DNA of 64,000 nt from Deefgea tanakiae (lineage in GTDB: Bacteria > Pseudomonadota > Gammaproteobacteria > Burkholderiales > Chitinibacteraceae), in the NCBI RefSeq assembly GCF_019665765.1, contig NZ_CP081150.1, positions 1,240,001-1,304,000 on the forward strand, in the 5' to 3' direction. Every line of letters begins with the position of its first letter. The stretch's first letter is position 1. The position numbers and the translations under genes are program-made. Below the pieces are notes generated by a model. It was given only the letters and a program-made list of their open reading frames with translations, was not told where the DNA came from and made no database searches. Below are positions 17,279 through 25,280 of the stretch, piece after piece.

Positions 17279-18002
17279 TGTGTTTAAAGTATGGGGCAAT
17301 GCTGAAAAAGACCCGCCTGAAGCGGCTAAGGCATGGCAGGAACATGAGAATTTAATTCAAAACCCTCAACAAATCGTCGCCATCTTAAATCTCATCAACT
17401 TGCATCTACGTGATGGCCCAATCCCCTTACGATTGATGATTCGTGATATGGATCATGGCGAATTGGTGACTACATTCAGGCCAGATGCAAACAAGGCAGT
17501 CATTCGGTGTCGAATTGAGATTGAACACCACTTTGAGCCCGATGAAGAGTTGACATTTATCGCCGGTTGGGAAGGGAAACTCATCGCTTTTAGTGCATTT
17601 ATTATTCAGTCGCACACAATACGAGAATTTACCGTGTCATGGCCACAAGTCATGGTCAAAAGTATTGGTCGAGATACTTATCGAGTGCATCCGCACTTTG
17701 AATTACCGCTGTCAATTGAGTTAGCGAATGTGCATATGTCTGGTCATCTAATTGACCTGAGTGAAGGTGGCATGGCGTGTCATCTATCAACCGCGGATGC
17801 CCAGTCACTAATCAATGCAGGTCAATTAGTGAATGCCAATATTAGGGTTGGGCCCTTGCAATTTCGTGTGGCATTGATGACGATCTGTAGCGAAGTGCGC
17901 ACCCATCACGGCAACTACACTAGGTTGGGTATTTCATTTAAAGGCATATCTAATAATGACTTGGTGTGTATACGTCGTAGCTTGTTGGGGTGGCAGCATT
18001 AA
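17265..18002 (+). CDS. PilZ-domain c-di-GMP effector, YcgR-like layout
   Basis: 245 residues. Residues about 30-125 form a beta-rich N-terminal domain (RLMIRDMDHGELVTTF, IEIEHHFEPDEELTF) as in YcgR N-terminal (flagellar brake) domains. The PilZ domain follows (about 130-240) with both c-di-GMP motifs: R-x-x-x-R in GRDTYRVHP and D-x-S-x-x-G in LIDLSEGGM. Binding is therefore expected. Its place as the last gene of the rightward arm, overlapping the acetyltransferase, suggests that c-di-GMP controls polysaccharide assembly or export through it, as Alg44-type PilZ proteins do in other loci. Its stop overlaps the convergent regulator stop (TTAA at 17999-18002). Confidence 0.85.
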   Translation: MNMFNVFKVWGNAEKDPPEAAKAWQEHENLIQNPQQIVAILNLINLHLRDGPIPLRLMIRDMDHGELVTTFRPDANKAVIRCRIEIEHHFEPDEELTFIAGWEGKLIAFSAFIIQSHTIREFTVSWPQVMVKSIGRDTYRVHPHFELPLSIELANVHMSGHLIDLSEGGMACHLSTADAQSLINAGQLVNANIRVGPLQFRVALMTICSEVRTHHGNYTRLGISFKGISNNDLVCIRRSLLGWQH

Positions 18003-18706
18003 CTGGCTTGGGCGACCGGGGCACTGAGGTTGACGCTTTCTAAACGGTAGCCGTAGCCATAGACTGAAGTCAGTTGCCATTGGTGTGTGCCATCTAGTGC
18101 TAGCTTGCGGCGCAAACGACTGATGTGTGTATCGACAGTGCGAGTGTCAATTTCTACTTTGAGCCCCCAAATTTGCTCAAGCAAATTCATTCTGGAGAAT
18201 AATTTACCGGGGTGTTGAAATAAAAATAACGCTAAATCATATTCTTTTTGCGTCATTTCAATTTCTTTACCAGCAATTCGGATCAGGCGCTGGCTAGTAT
18301 CAATTTCAAAATTGCCCAGATGCAAAACTTGTGGCGCGACTGATTTAAATCGACGCAGCAATACTTCGATTCGCGCAAGTAGTTCCATGGATTTGATGGG
18401 TTTGATTAGGTAATCATCAGCACCGGTTTTTAATGCCGCTACGATATTGCTTTCATCTTCGATGGCTGTGGCGACCATGATCGGCGTTTGCCAACCAATA
18501 TTTTCTCTGACCCATTTGATGATCATGCCGCCCGAGTAATCAGGTAAATTCCAGTCAAGTAAAAATAAATCAAATTGAATAGTTTTTATTGCCTCGAAAA
18601 ATGCCAAACTGGTGTGGAAAGTTTGCGTATGGTGGCCGCCGCTTTGCAAGGTGAGCGCCAATAAATCCGCTTGAATCACATCATCTTCAACAATTGCAAT
18701 CAGCAT
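17999..18706 (-). CDS. OmpR/PhoB-family response regulator
   Basis: About 235 residues from ATG 18706; a GTG 12 bases earlier is also possible. The receiver domain (1-120) has the acidic pair VEDD, the phospho-acceptor Asp in LLDWNLPD and Lys in LIKPI. The winged-helix output domain (130-225) has EYDLALFLF, IDTRTVDTHISRLRRKL and SVYGYGYRLE. It is the last gene of the leftward arm, 50 bases after the HNOBA-phosphatase gene. No dedicated kinase is adjacent; the hybrid kinase at 29859 or an unlinked enzyme may phosphorylate it. It is a good candidate for the transcription factor that reads the gas-sensing module and controls the locus. Confidence 0.9.
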   Translation of the reverse strand: MLIAIVEDDVIQADLLALTLQSGGHHTQTFHTSLAFFEAIKTIQFDLFLLDWNLPDYSGGMIIKWVRENIGWQTPIMVATAIEDESNIVAALKTGADDYLIKPIKSMELLARIEVLLRRFKSVAPQVLHLGNFEIDTSQRLIRIAGKEIEMTQKEYDLALFLFQHPGKLFSRMNLLEQIWGLKVEIDTRTVDTHISRLRRKLALDGTHQWQLTSVYGYGYRLESVNLSAPVAQAS

Positions 18707-18756
18707 CACCACACCCACTCGGTATTTTTCTTGAGTGAGTATAGTAATGGAAGCAA

Positions 18757-20775
18757 TTAATTGCTGAGTTCTTTCAGTTGTAAGCGAATCAAGTTAACTT
18801 GTTCAGCAGGAATTAAATAGTCGACTTGATCAACACAATTTTGAATAATAAACAATCCAAATCCGCCTTCTTTTTTGCCGCTAAAATCGGGTGCTTCAGC
18901 TAGGGTCGGGTCAAATGGGGCGCCTACATAGTAAAACTCAAGTGTCAGCGTAGTGGGTAATTGCAATAAATGCAGCACAAAAGGCGTGTCAGCTAATGGG
19001 GCGCTGACATGGCGAATGATATTGGTTGCTACTTCAACTGCTGCTAAATTGAGTTTGTCGTGCTGAGTTGGGCTCAGTTGAACGCGTTCACTAAGCCAAT
19101 GGCGTATTTCGGCTAGCACGCGCATATTCCGTGGGAATTCGTGACTGTGTAGTCCGCTGATTGGGTGCCGATATAAGCTAATTGCGGTGAAATCATCTGA
19201 GCGCTCATGCGAGTCTTCAAATAGATCAACAATTTGTCTTAATCGCTGCAGCACGATGGCAGCAGGAAGCTGTGCTTGATAAAGCTGTCGGACGAGTTCA
19301 ATAATCGGATCGGTTCCCATTAGCTCAGAATGGCTATTTCGCGCCTCAGTTACGCCGTCGGAGAAAAGCAGTAGTAAATCACCTGGTTTAAAATCATATT
19401 CAATGGTTTTGTAGAGCTCTTTGGGGTCAATTCCAATCGGAAGATTGTCGCCCGATAGCATTTCAACACGGCCATCATCATGAAACAGCAAGCCCTCTGG
19501 GTGCCCCGCATTGATGAAGTGCAAGGCGTTTTTATGCATATCAATACGAGCATAGGCCAAGGTGACAAATGATTCGAGTCGCCGCAATTCAGGTGTGATC
19601 CGCGCATGTAATTGGTTGATGATGCTTTCACATGATGGACGAACCCCTTGTTGTAATGAGGGCCAGAGTGTTTCAGCCATGATTCGAGTGTATTGATTTT
19701 TGAGTGCGGCCCCGATCATTGCCGCGGCAACGCCTTTGCCCATGACGTCGCCCGTCAACACATCAAAGCAGCCCGGTTCAATGGGGAAAAAATCAAAAAA
19801 GTCACCATCAATGCCTTGTGATGGTTGCGTGAAAGCCGAGATTTCCAAGCCCGCAACTTTAATTGGCGCTCCAAAGAGTAAAGATTGCTGAATGTCATGC
19901 CCCATTTTTAATTCACGTTCGCGGGCAGCGGTGAGCGCTGCTTGTTGCGATTTTCTCAAGCTAATGTCACGAATAATCCCCGTAAAGTGGAATTCATCAT
20001 CATAGCGGGTGGCACTGAGGGATAGCTCTGCGGGAAATTCGCTACCATCACTGCGTTTTGCGCTTACTTCACGGCGTTTGCCGATGACATCGAGTTCGGC
20101 CGCTTTGAGAAAGTTAATAATCAATTCAGGAGGAAGGCTTGTATGTGGTTCTGGGGCTAAATTCACTACACTTTGCCCAATGATCTCATCACTTCGCCAC
20201 GCAAACATTTGTTCTGCGGCGGGGTTAAAACTTTCAATCATGCCTTGATGATTAATCGTAATGATGGCATCGGCGGCTGTATTTAAAATACTTTGCAGTA
20301 CCGCCCGTTGTTTCTTTAGCCTTTGCGTGAGCTGGCGGGTTTCTTCAAGTGCGGTTTTTTCATCTTGAATGACTTGTAATAAATCAGCCGTCGCATCATG
20401 GACGGCAAAATTACTGAGTGATAATTGATGCCTTTGTAATTGGCTAACATCGGATAACCACGGTGAGCCAACAAAAATAAATTGCTCTGCGTTTTCGTTG
20501 GTACGAATAAATTGACCGCGTAGCCGAAGATCTGAATCAATACAGCGAAAAACAAATAAAGAATGCTGATTGTTGCGGATTAATTCGCCTGTAAACGGGG
20601 GGTGAGGGCGTTTTAATTGCAGAAAGTGTTCGATGGGTAAGCCAATATCCATCAGCGGCAAAATCAGGGGGATTGATGGCCCAAGGCCGACAAGACATAG
20701 CTCGGCATTGAGCACAAAATGAAAAGGAAATAGGGAGTTGATCGCCCCATTGGGTAATGTAGTTTCGTAGGGCAT
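18757..20775 (-). CDS. HNOBA-PAS-PP2C phosphatase-anti-sigma kinase fusion (H-NOX partner)
   Basis: 672 residues, four parts. Residues about 14-150 match the H-NOX-associated domain of soluble guanylate cyclases: FPFHFVLN, FLQLKRPHPPFTGE, LRLRGQFI, FVGSPWLSDVSQL and LSLSNFAVHDATADLL followed by a coiled segment. A PAS domain (about 165-285) precedes a SpoIIE/RsbU-type PP2C phosphatase (about 290-505) with QGIDGDFFDFF, TGDVMGKGVAAA and LLLFSDGVTEA, and then an RsbW-like ATPase (about 535-672) with AAVEVATNIIRH and GGFGLFIIQN. The phosphatase and kinase ends are opposing activities of a partner switch that acts on a STAS protein. The gene starts 6 bases after the H-NOX stop. This combination is unusual; domain calls are from motifs. 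Confidence 0.88.
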   Translation of the reverse strand: MPYETTLPNGAINSLFPFHFVLNAELCLVGLGPSIPLILPLMDIGLPIEHFLQLKRPHPPFTGELIRNNQHSLFVFRCIDSDLRLRGQFIRTNENAEQFIFVGSPWLSDVSQLQRHQLSLSNFAVHDATADLLQVIQDEKTALEETRQLTQRLKKQRAVLQSILNTAADAIITINHQGMIESFNPAAEQMFAWRSDEIIGQSVVNLAPEPHTSLPPELIINFLKAAELDVIGKRREVSAKRSDGSEFPAELSLSATRYDDEFHFTGIIRDISLRKSQQAALTAARERELKMGHDIQQSLLFGAPIKVAGLEISAFTQPSQGIDGDFFDFFPIEPGCFDVLTGDVMGKGVAAAMIGAALKNQYTRIMAETLWPSLQQGVRPSCESIINQLHARITPELRRLESFVTLAYARIDMHKNALHFINAGHPEGLLFHDDGRVEMLSGDNLPIGIDPKELYKTIEYDFKPGDLLLLFSDGVTEARNSHSELMGTDPIIELVRQLYQAQLPAAIVLQRLRQIVDLFEDSHERSDDFTAISLYRHPISGLHSHEFPRNMRVLAEIRHWLSERVQLSPTQHDKLNLAAVEVATNIIRHVSAPLADTPFVLHLLQLPTTLTLEFYYVGAPFDPTLAEAPDFSGKKEGGFGLFIIQNCVDQVDYLIPAEQVNLIRLQLKELSN

Positions 20776-20781
20776 TGGGTA

Positions 20782-21324
20782 TCACCACCAAACGATGAAT
20801 TGATCGAAGTCGTCTTGGGATTGCCTCACTTTGGTTTGCTCAACATTGACCGGTGTTGAAAATAAAATACCTAAGCCATCGAGTAGTCCGATGACAAAAT
20901 GCGCTAAACCCGGCCGATGTGAGTAGTATTTGAGTTGTATTTTTTGCGGTGCTAGCGCTTCACTAAAAAATTCAGGCGGTTTGAGCTCTGGGTATATGAG
21001 ATTCACCCTCGCATGAAAATTGGGCAAGTTAAGTAGGAATTCAGTCAGATTACTGCCGCCAGCTTCTAATAAACCGCCATAACTACGACGTCCTGTTTCG
21101 AGAACCCAGTGCCGGCCAAAATCTTCTAATAAAGGCGCAGCCTCTAGCTGAGTGACTTCGCAACTGGCTCCCACCAAACGGTAAGTTATTTCGTCGGGAT
21201 AGCCTTCGTTGGATAAAAAGAACTCATCGGCAAGCCCTGCTTTGCGCAGGATTTTGTCCCATGTGGGCTGGCCAAATCGGGTACAAACCATTTCTTCAAG
21301 GGCCTTATTAACAATGCCGTACAT
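20782..21324 (-). CDS. H-NOX heme-based NO/O2 sensor
   Basis: 180 residues, the full length of bacterial H-NOX domains. The family hallmarks are visible: N-terminal MYGIVNKALEEMV, the proximal heme-ligand His in LPNFHARVNL (about residue 104), and the propionate-binding Y-x-S-x-R as YYSHR (about 136). No distal Tyr typical of O2-binding members can be assigned by eye, so NO is the likelier ligand. No membrane segment is present. The next gene encodes the HNOBA domain that contacts H-NOX in guanylate cyclases, so this protein should signal through it. It follows wza by 17 bases in the leftward operon. Confidence 0.92.
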   Translation of the reverse strand: MYGIVNKALEEMVCTRFGQPTWDKILRKAGLADEFFLSNEGYPDEITYRLVGASCEVTQLEAAPLLEDFGRHWVLETGRRSYGGLLEAGGSNLTEFLLNLPNFHARVNLIYPELKPPEFFSEALAPQKIQLKYYSHRPGLAHFVIGLLDGLGILFSTPVNVEQTKVRQSQDDFDQFIVWW

Positions 21325-21341
21325 GGTGAACTCCTTGTTTT

Positions 21342-22340
21342 TTATAAAGCACTCAAGCCCAAAGTCAGTATCGACAATCCAGGGATTAATTGCCGGATTA
21401 CATAACCCGCCTCTGCGATCCCACTCTTGGGAACAAAGACCACATCACCTTCCTCAATGGCAAAATTCAGCATTTTTTCACGGGTCATTAAGGTTAGTAG
21501 TGGGGTTTGCTCTGCCGCTTGTTTGCTTGGCCGATAGATGGCAATTTTGTCGGGAGCAGCATCATCGTTGGGGCCGCCAGCTTGCGATAGTGCATCCATC
21601 AAAGACATATCAGGGGTAAGTCGATAGGCACCAGGTTTATGAACGGCACCAAGCACATACACCATGGTGTCGGAAGAGTCGGGGATGTAAACCAAGTCGT
21701 TCGCTTGCAGTGTGATGTTATAGGCAAGCTGGCCTCGGTTGAGTAGTTTTTTTAGATCGACCCAGATAATGCGGTCACGACCACGAAAGATGGCCACGCG
21801 GGTTAATGTGGCTTGTTTATCAATCACGGGGAGTGAGCCGGCACGCGCCAAGGTTTCTAGTAGTGAAGGCGGGCGATCAAATTGCTGCACCCCTGGATTT
21901 TGTACCCGCCCTAAAACGGTCACTCGATTCCCCGCATACTGCTCAATGCCCACAAAAACGGCAGGCTTTTTTATATAGGTTTTTAATGCGCTATCGATTC
22001 TCCCAGCTGCAGATTCTCGTGTTTCACCTGCTAAACGTAGCGTACCTGCCAGCGGTAAACTCAGTTGCCCATCAGGACCTAATAGTTGTTTTCCTGATAA
22101 TTCCGGGTGATTCCATACTGTGATTTGCAACTGATCGCCTTCTGCTAGCCGATAAACATTTTCACGTGGCGCGTCTAACTCGGCCAATAATTCTGGGCTG
22201 GCGTAATCGATTTGCTCAGATTTTTGCGCCGCTTGGAATACTTGAGTATTCATTGGGATTGCTTCGGGTATAGTGCTGCAGGCATTCATTAATAGTGCCG
22301 CCAGGATAATACTCATTGATCTAAGCATGGTGAGCCTCAA
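21342..22340 (-). CDS. Outer-membrane polysaccharide export protein, Wza/GumB-like
   Basis: 332 residues, lipoprotein signal ending LMNAC. A Poly_export domain (about 60-145) has YRLAEGDQLQITVWNHPELS and VGPDG-like text, then two SLBB domains: VLGRVQNPGVQQF and YVLGAVHKPGAYRL. The C-terminus is hydrophobic (IPGLSILTLGLSAL), as in proteins that form the octameric outer-membrane channel. The protein exports the finished polymer with the Wzc-like co-polymerase coded in the same arm. The gene overlaps the flippase gene by about 20 bases and is followed 17 bases later by H-NOX. The family call is firm; the specific gene name is left open. Confidence 0.9.
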   Translation of the reverse strand: MRLTMLRSMSIILAALLMNACSTIPEAIPMNTQVFQAAQKSEQIDYASPELLAELDAPRENVYRLAEGDQLQITVWNHPELSGKQLLGPDGQLSLPLAGTLRLAGETRESAAGRIDSALKTYIKKPAVFVGIEQYAGNRVTVLGRVQNPGVQQFDRPPSLLETLARAGSLPVIDKQATLTRVAIFRGRDRIIWVDLKKLLNRGQLAYNITLQANDLVYIPDSSDTMVYVLGAVHKPGAYRLTPDMSLMDALSQAGGPNDDAAPDKIAIYRPSKQAAEQTPLLTLMTREKMLNFAIEEGDVVFVPKSGIAEAGYVIRQLIPGLSILTLGLSAL

Positions 22341-23829
22341 GTGAGCGAGTGAAGCAAAGTTTTTGTTTTAGCCATTTTCTTTCGTCAGCATGCAAAATAA
22401 ACCACCATAAGATAAGGAGCTGTAAACCCATGAAGAGGGCACTGGCTAGTAGCAACTCGATCAGTGCGCTGCTACGACTACTTAGTTGCCAAGGCCAAAG
22501 CGAAACAAAGCTGTATGCCAGTAGGTAGTTCAGCGCCAATGGCTTGAAAATCAGCTTAAATAATTGCTTAGGTGCTAATTGCAAAGTTTTACTCGCTAGG
22601 GTTAAGTAAACCAATGACGCTAGGCCCTGACCGATAGAGAATATTTGTAGGAACTCAAGCAAGTTGTTTGCTTGTAAACTCACCAAAAAAACCATGGTTC
22701 GTAATCCATGATAGAAGAACTCAAGGCCAATTTGGTCTTTTCCGCGCAGTGCACTGGAAGCGGGGCCCGTTTGAATGTGTAGATGCCATGCAGGCGTCAC
22801 CCACAATAAGATGGTGACAATCTGCGCCAGTTCTGGACGAGGGCCGAGCCAGGCCAGGTTAAGTGCTGGGGCAGTAGCAACTAAGAGCGGCATCAAGCCA
22901 AGCAGTGAAAATACAGCTAAACGTTGTGCTTGTTGATACAAGCGACTAAATGATGCCGCATCCAAACTTGCTGCATGCGGCATCAGGGCTTGACTGATGC
23001 CTGACGTGATTGAGGTGGCGGTAGCTGGTAATTTGCTGCCCAAATCCATCAAGCCTGTATAGGCGGCACCAAAACTTAAACCTGCAATTAGCCGATCAGC
23101 GGAATGCAATAAAAGTGCCCATGAATCGCTTAGCTGCGCGCGCACGCCTAAGTTTAAAAAGGGCTGTAGATGCTGTTTTGAGAGGTGCTTAGGGTGCAAT
23201 GAAAGTGCGGGCCAAGCCCTTTTGACTCGCCACCACGAGAGTGAAATGGATAAGGCATAACGCAAAGTAAATGCCCACAGCAAGGCGCTAATCCCATACC
23301 CTAAAACCAATAGGGCGGCAGCGATGCACCACTCCAAAATAAAACTGACCACCCAGATGCGTTGTTGCTCATGGATGAGTTTTAGACCGTTTAAAACGTA
23401 ACCCCAAGCGCCCAAGGTTAAGTCAGCTAAAAAAATGAGGCATGTGAGCAGCAGTAAGTTTGAAGCGAGGCTATGCAACTGGGGGCTGATTTTGAACCAG
23501 CTCAATAGCATAGGCATAAAAAAAGCCACTAAAGCACAAAATAGACTGCCTACTAATAGCGCCAAGCCAACGCCGGTACTGAGCATTTTGCTAGCGTCTA
23601 GCGCATCGTCTCGATCTCGCGCCAAGGCAATTTCGCGCACATAGACCGTTGCCAGTCCAGAGACCGAGATGCCCAAATAACCCACTAAAATAAAAGCAAT
23701 CGACCACAAGCCATATTCGGCTAAACCGACATAAGTGAGTACTAAGGGTGGCAAGGCCAGACGACTGATCAGATACAGTGCGCGGGCGAGCATGCTTTCG
23801 AGTGCCACTCGATGAAATGCGGTTGACAT
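22321..23829 (-). CDS. Lipid-linked oligosaccharide flippase (Wzx-like)
   Basis: 502 residues with about 12-14 hydrophobic segments and few charged residues, the layout of MOP-superfamily flippases (RfbX/Wzx). It should move the undecaprenyl-linked repeat unit to the periplasmic side for polymerisation by the Wzy-like protein at 40697. Conserved charges in segments (for example the N-terminal SRLALPPLVL and the R-x-A-L pattern of GPASSALRGK) fit the family, but Wzx sequences are too variable for more. It is overlapped by wza at its 3' end and lies about 85 bases after the methyltransferase gene. Confidence 0.82.
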   Translation of the reverse strand: MSTAFHRVALESMLARALYLISRLALPPLVLTYVGLAEYGLWSIAFILVGYLGISVSGLATVYVREIALARDRDDALDASKMLSTGVGLALLVGSLFCALVAFFMPMLLSWFKISPQLHSLASNLLLLTCLIFLADLTLGAWGYVLNGLKLIHEQQRIWVVSFILEWCIAAALLVLGYGISALLWAFTLRYALSISLSWWRVKRAWPALSLHPKHLSKQHLQPFLNLGVRAQLSDSWALLLHSADRLIAGLSFGAAYTGLMDLGSKLPATATSITSGISQALMPHAASLDAASFSRLYQQAQRLAVFSLLGLMPLLVATAPALNLAWLGPRPELAQIVTILLWVTPAWHLHIQTGPASSALRGKDQIGLEFFYHGLRTMVFLVSLQANNLLEFLQIFSIGQGLASLVYLTLASKTLQLAPKQLFKLIFKPLALNYLLAYSFVSLWPWQLSSRSSALIELLLASALFMGLQLLILWWFILHADERKWLKQKLCFTRSLEAHHA

Positions 23830-23914
23830 GATCAGATCGCCAAGTAAGTTTTTATAAACTTATTAAAGCTTGGCGACGCAGTGCAATGATGGCAGGAGTG
23901 TAAACAATATCAGT

Positions 23915-24541
23915 TTAGCTTTTGAGCTGAGCCCGATATAGGTATTGGACAGCACAAAAAGGCTGCGCCCATGTGCATCGCCCCAGCCAGCGCCAAAAAC
24001 GCGATTGAGCCCACTGTTGTCCCGCGCCCTGAGTTTCGGTCACCTCAAATCCTGCTTGTTCAATCAGACTTTGTGCCGTTTTTTGGGTAAAAAAACGCAA
24101 ATGGGTCTGATCTAAAATACCTGCATCGCTATAGCGCCATTCGCCTTTAAAAAGAAGCGGCATTAAAACACTGTGATGTCGAATATTTGGGATGCTGACA
24201 ATGAGTTGCCCTGTTGGGGTGAGTAAATCACGTAGGCGGCGTAGCATTAACCATGGGTCTCGGAGGTGTTCCAGTACATCCAGACACAGTACCAAATCAA
24301 AACGCCCTAACTCGCTGAAGTCAAGCTGCTCGGCATTGCCTTCGACGATTAGATCGAGTTGTTGTCGTGCCATCGCGCTAGCGTCATGACTATATTCAAC
24401 GCCGATAATTTCGTCACAATGTCCTGTCTGCTTGAGCCAAGCTAAAGTAGCGCCACTGCCGCAGCCTAATTCGAGTACCCGCTTGGCATGGGTGGGTAGC
24501 AAGGGGCTAATTTCGGTTCGTACAAAGCCAAAGTAATCCAT
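23915..24541 (-). CDS. Class I SAM-dependent methyltransferase
   Basis: 208 residues, Rossmann-fold methyltransferase. Motif I is RVLELGCGSGATLAWL, motif II IIGVEYSHDAS, and DLVLCLDVLEHLRDPW is the VLEHxxDP-like post-motif, followed by VSIPNIRHHSVL. This is the Methyltransf_11/UbiE-like group often found in polysaccharide and O-antigen loci, where it methylates sugars. No membrane segment. An AGGAG ribosome site lies before ATG 24541, and the GT25 gene ends 10 bases upstream. The substrate cannot be predicted. Its place between a GT25 enzyme and the flippase supports modification of the repeat unit. Confidence 0.85.
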   Translation of the reverse strand: MDYFGFVRTEISPLLPTHAKRVLELGCGSGATLAWLKQTGHCDEIIGVEYSHDASAMARQQLDLIVEGNAEQLDFSELGRFDLVLCLDVLEHLRDPWLMLRRLRDLLTPTGQLIVSIPNIRHHSVLMPLLFKGEWRYSDAGILDQTHLRFFTQKTAQSLIEQAGFEVTETQGAGQQWAQSRFWRWLGRCTWAQPFCAVQYLYRAQLKS

Positions 24542-24551
24542 GATGATGCTC

Positions 24552-25280
24552 CTAATTCAAAGTGGGGGCACGTCGCCATGCCTGTTTGATTTTGCGAGCC
24601 CATGCTGCGCATTGGCGAATTAGGGGCCAGCGGTCATACCACCAGTGAGCTTGAATATCACTGCGCGAAAAGCGTTGTTCAATCCAGCTTGGCTGGGCAA
24701 TCCAAGTGCGACAACTAGGATTAAATTGACGAAATAAACTCAGTGCACCGTCGTAATGCAAACGCCCTCCCAGTGGATGGCCTGCTGGTCGACTGATGCA
24801 CCCTTCAAGATAAGGTAGGAGCGTATCTAAATAAGCGATCCGAACCAGGTAACCATGTGCGCCAATCACCGGTGCTGCACTCATGTTTAAGCCCGGGGTA
24901 ACCTCCATTTCGCCTGTTACGTGGCAGTGCCCCAAATAAATCAAATCAGCCTGTTCACTTGCAAGTACTTCGGCAAGGACGGGCAACTGCATGTTGAAAT
25001 CACTGGTAAATACCGCGTCATCTTCAAGAATGAGTGCCCAGCCTTGTTTAGCGTGACGAGCATCTTGTAGTGCGGCAACATGGCTTAAAAAACACCCATA
25101 CGCCCCCAGACTAGGGAATTGATTACTATCGACTGGGCGTATGGCTAGCCAGCATATGACTTGATTGGCTTGCCAGTGAATACCTATATGATTGAGGGTA
25201 TGTTCAACTTCCTTTTTTCGATCTGTGCGTTCAGGGAGGTTCAACACATAAATTCGGCTCACAATGTCAGTTAGGATCAT
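24552..25280 (-). CDS. Glycosyltransferase family 25
   Basis: 242 residues. RIYVLNLPERTDRK near the start, ACxxSH-like text (GAYGCFLSHVAALQDARH) and LILEDDAVF, the acidic metal-site, mark the GT25 family that includes LPS beta-galactosyltransferases. The C-terminal 40 residues are basic and aromatic. The start overlaps the Wzc-like stop by 4 bases (ATGA), so the two are translated together. GT25 enzymes are usually found in lipooligosaccharide synthesis; here, the setting points to a branch or terminal sugar of the exopolysaccharide. The acceptor is unknown. Confidence 0.85.
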   Translation of the reverse strand: MILTDIVSRIYVLNLPERTDRKKEVEHTLNHIGIHWQANQVICWLAIRPVDSNQFPSLGAYGCFLSHVAALQDARHAKQGWALILEDDAVFTSDFNMQLPVLAEVLASEQADLIYLGHCHVTGEMEVTPGLNMSAAPVIGAHGYLVRIAYLDTLLPYLEGCISRPAGHPLGGRLHYDGALSLFRQFNPSCRTWIAQPSWIEQRFSRSDIQAHWWYDRWPLIRQCAAWARKIKQAWRRAPTLN

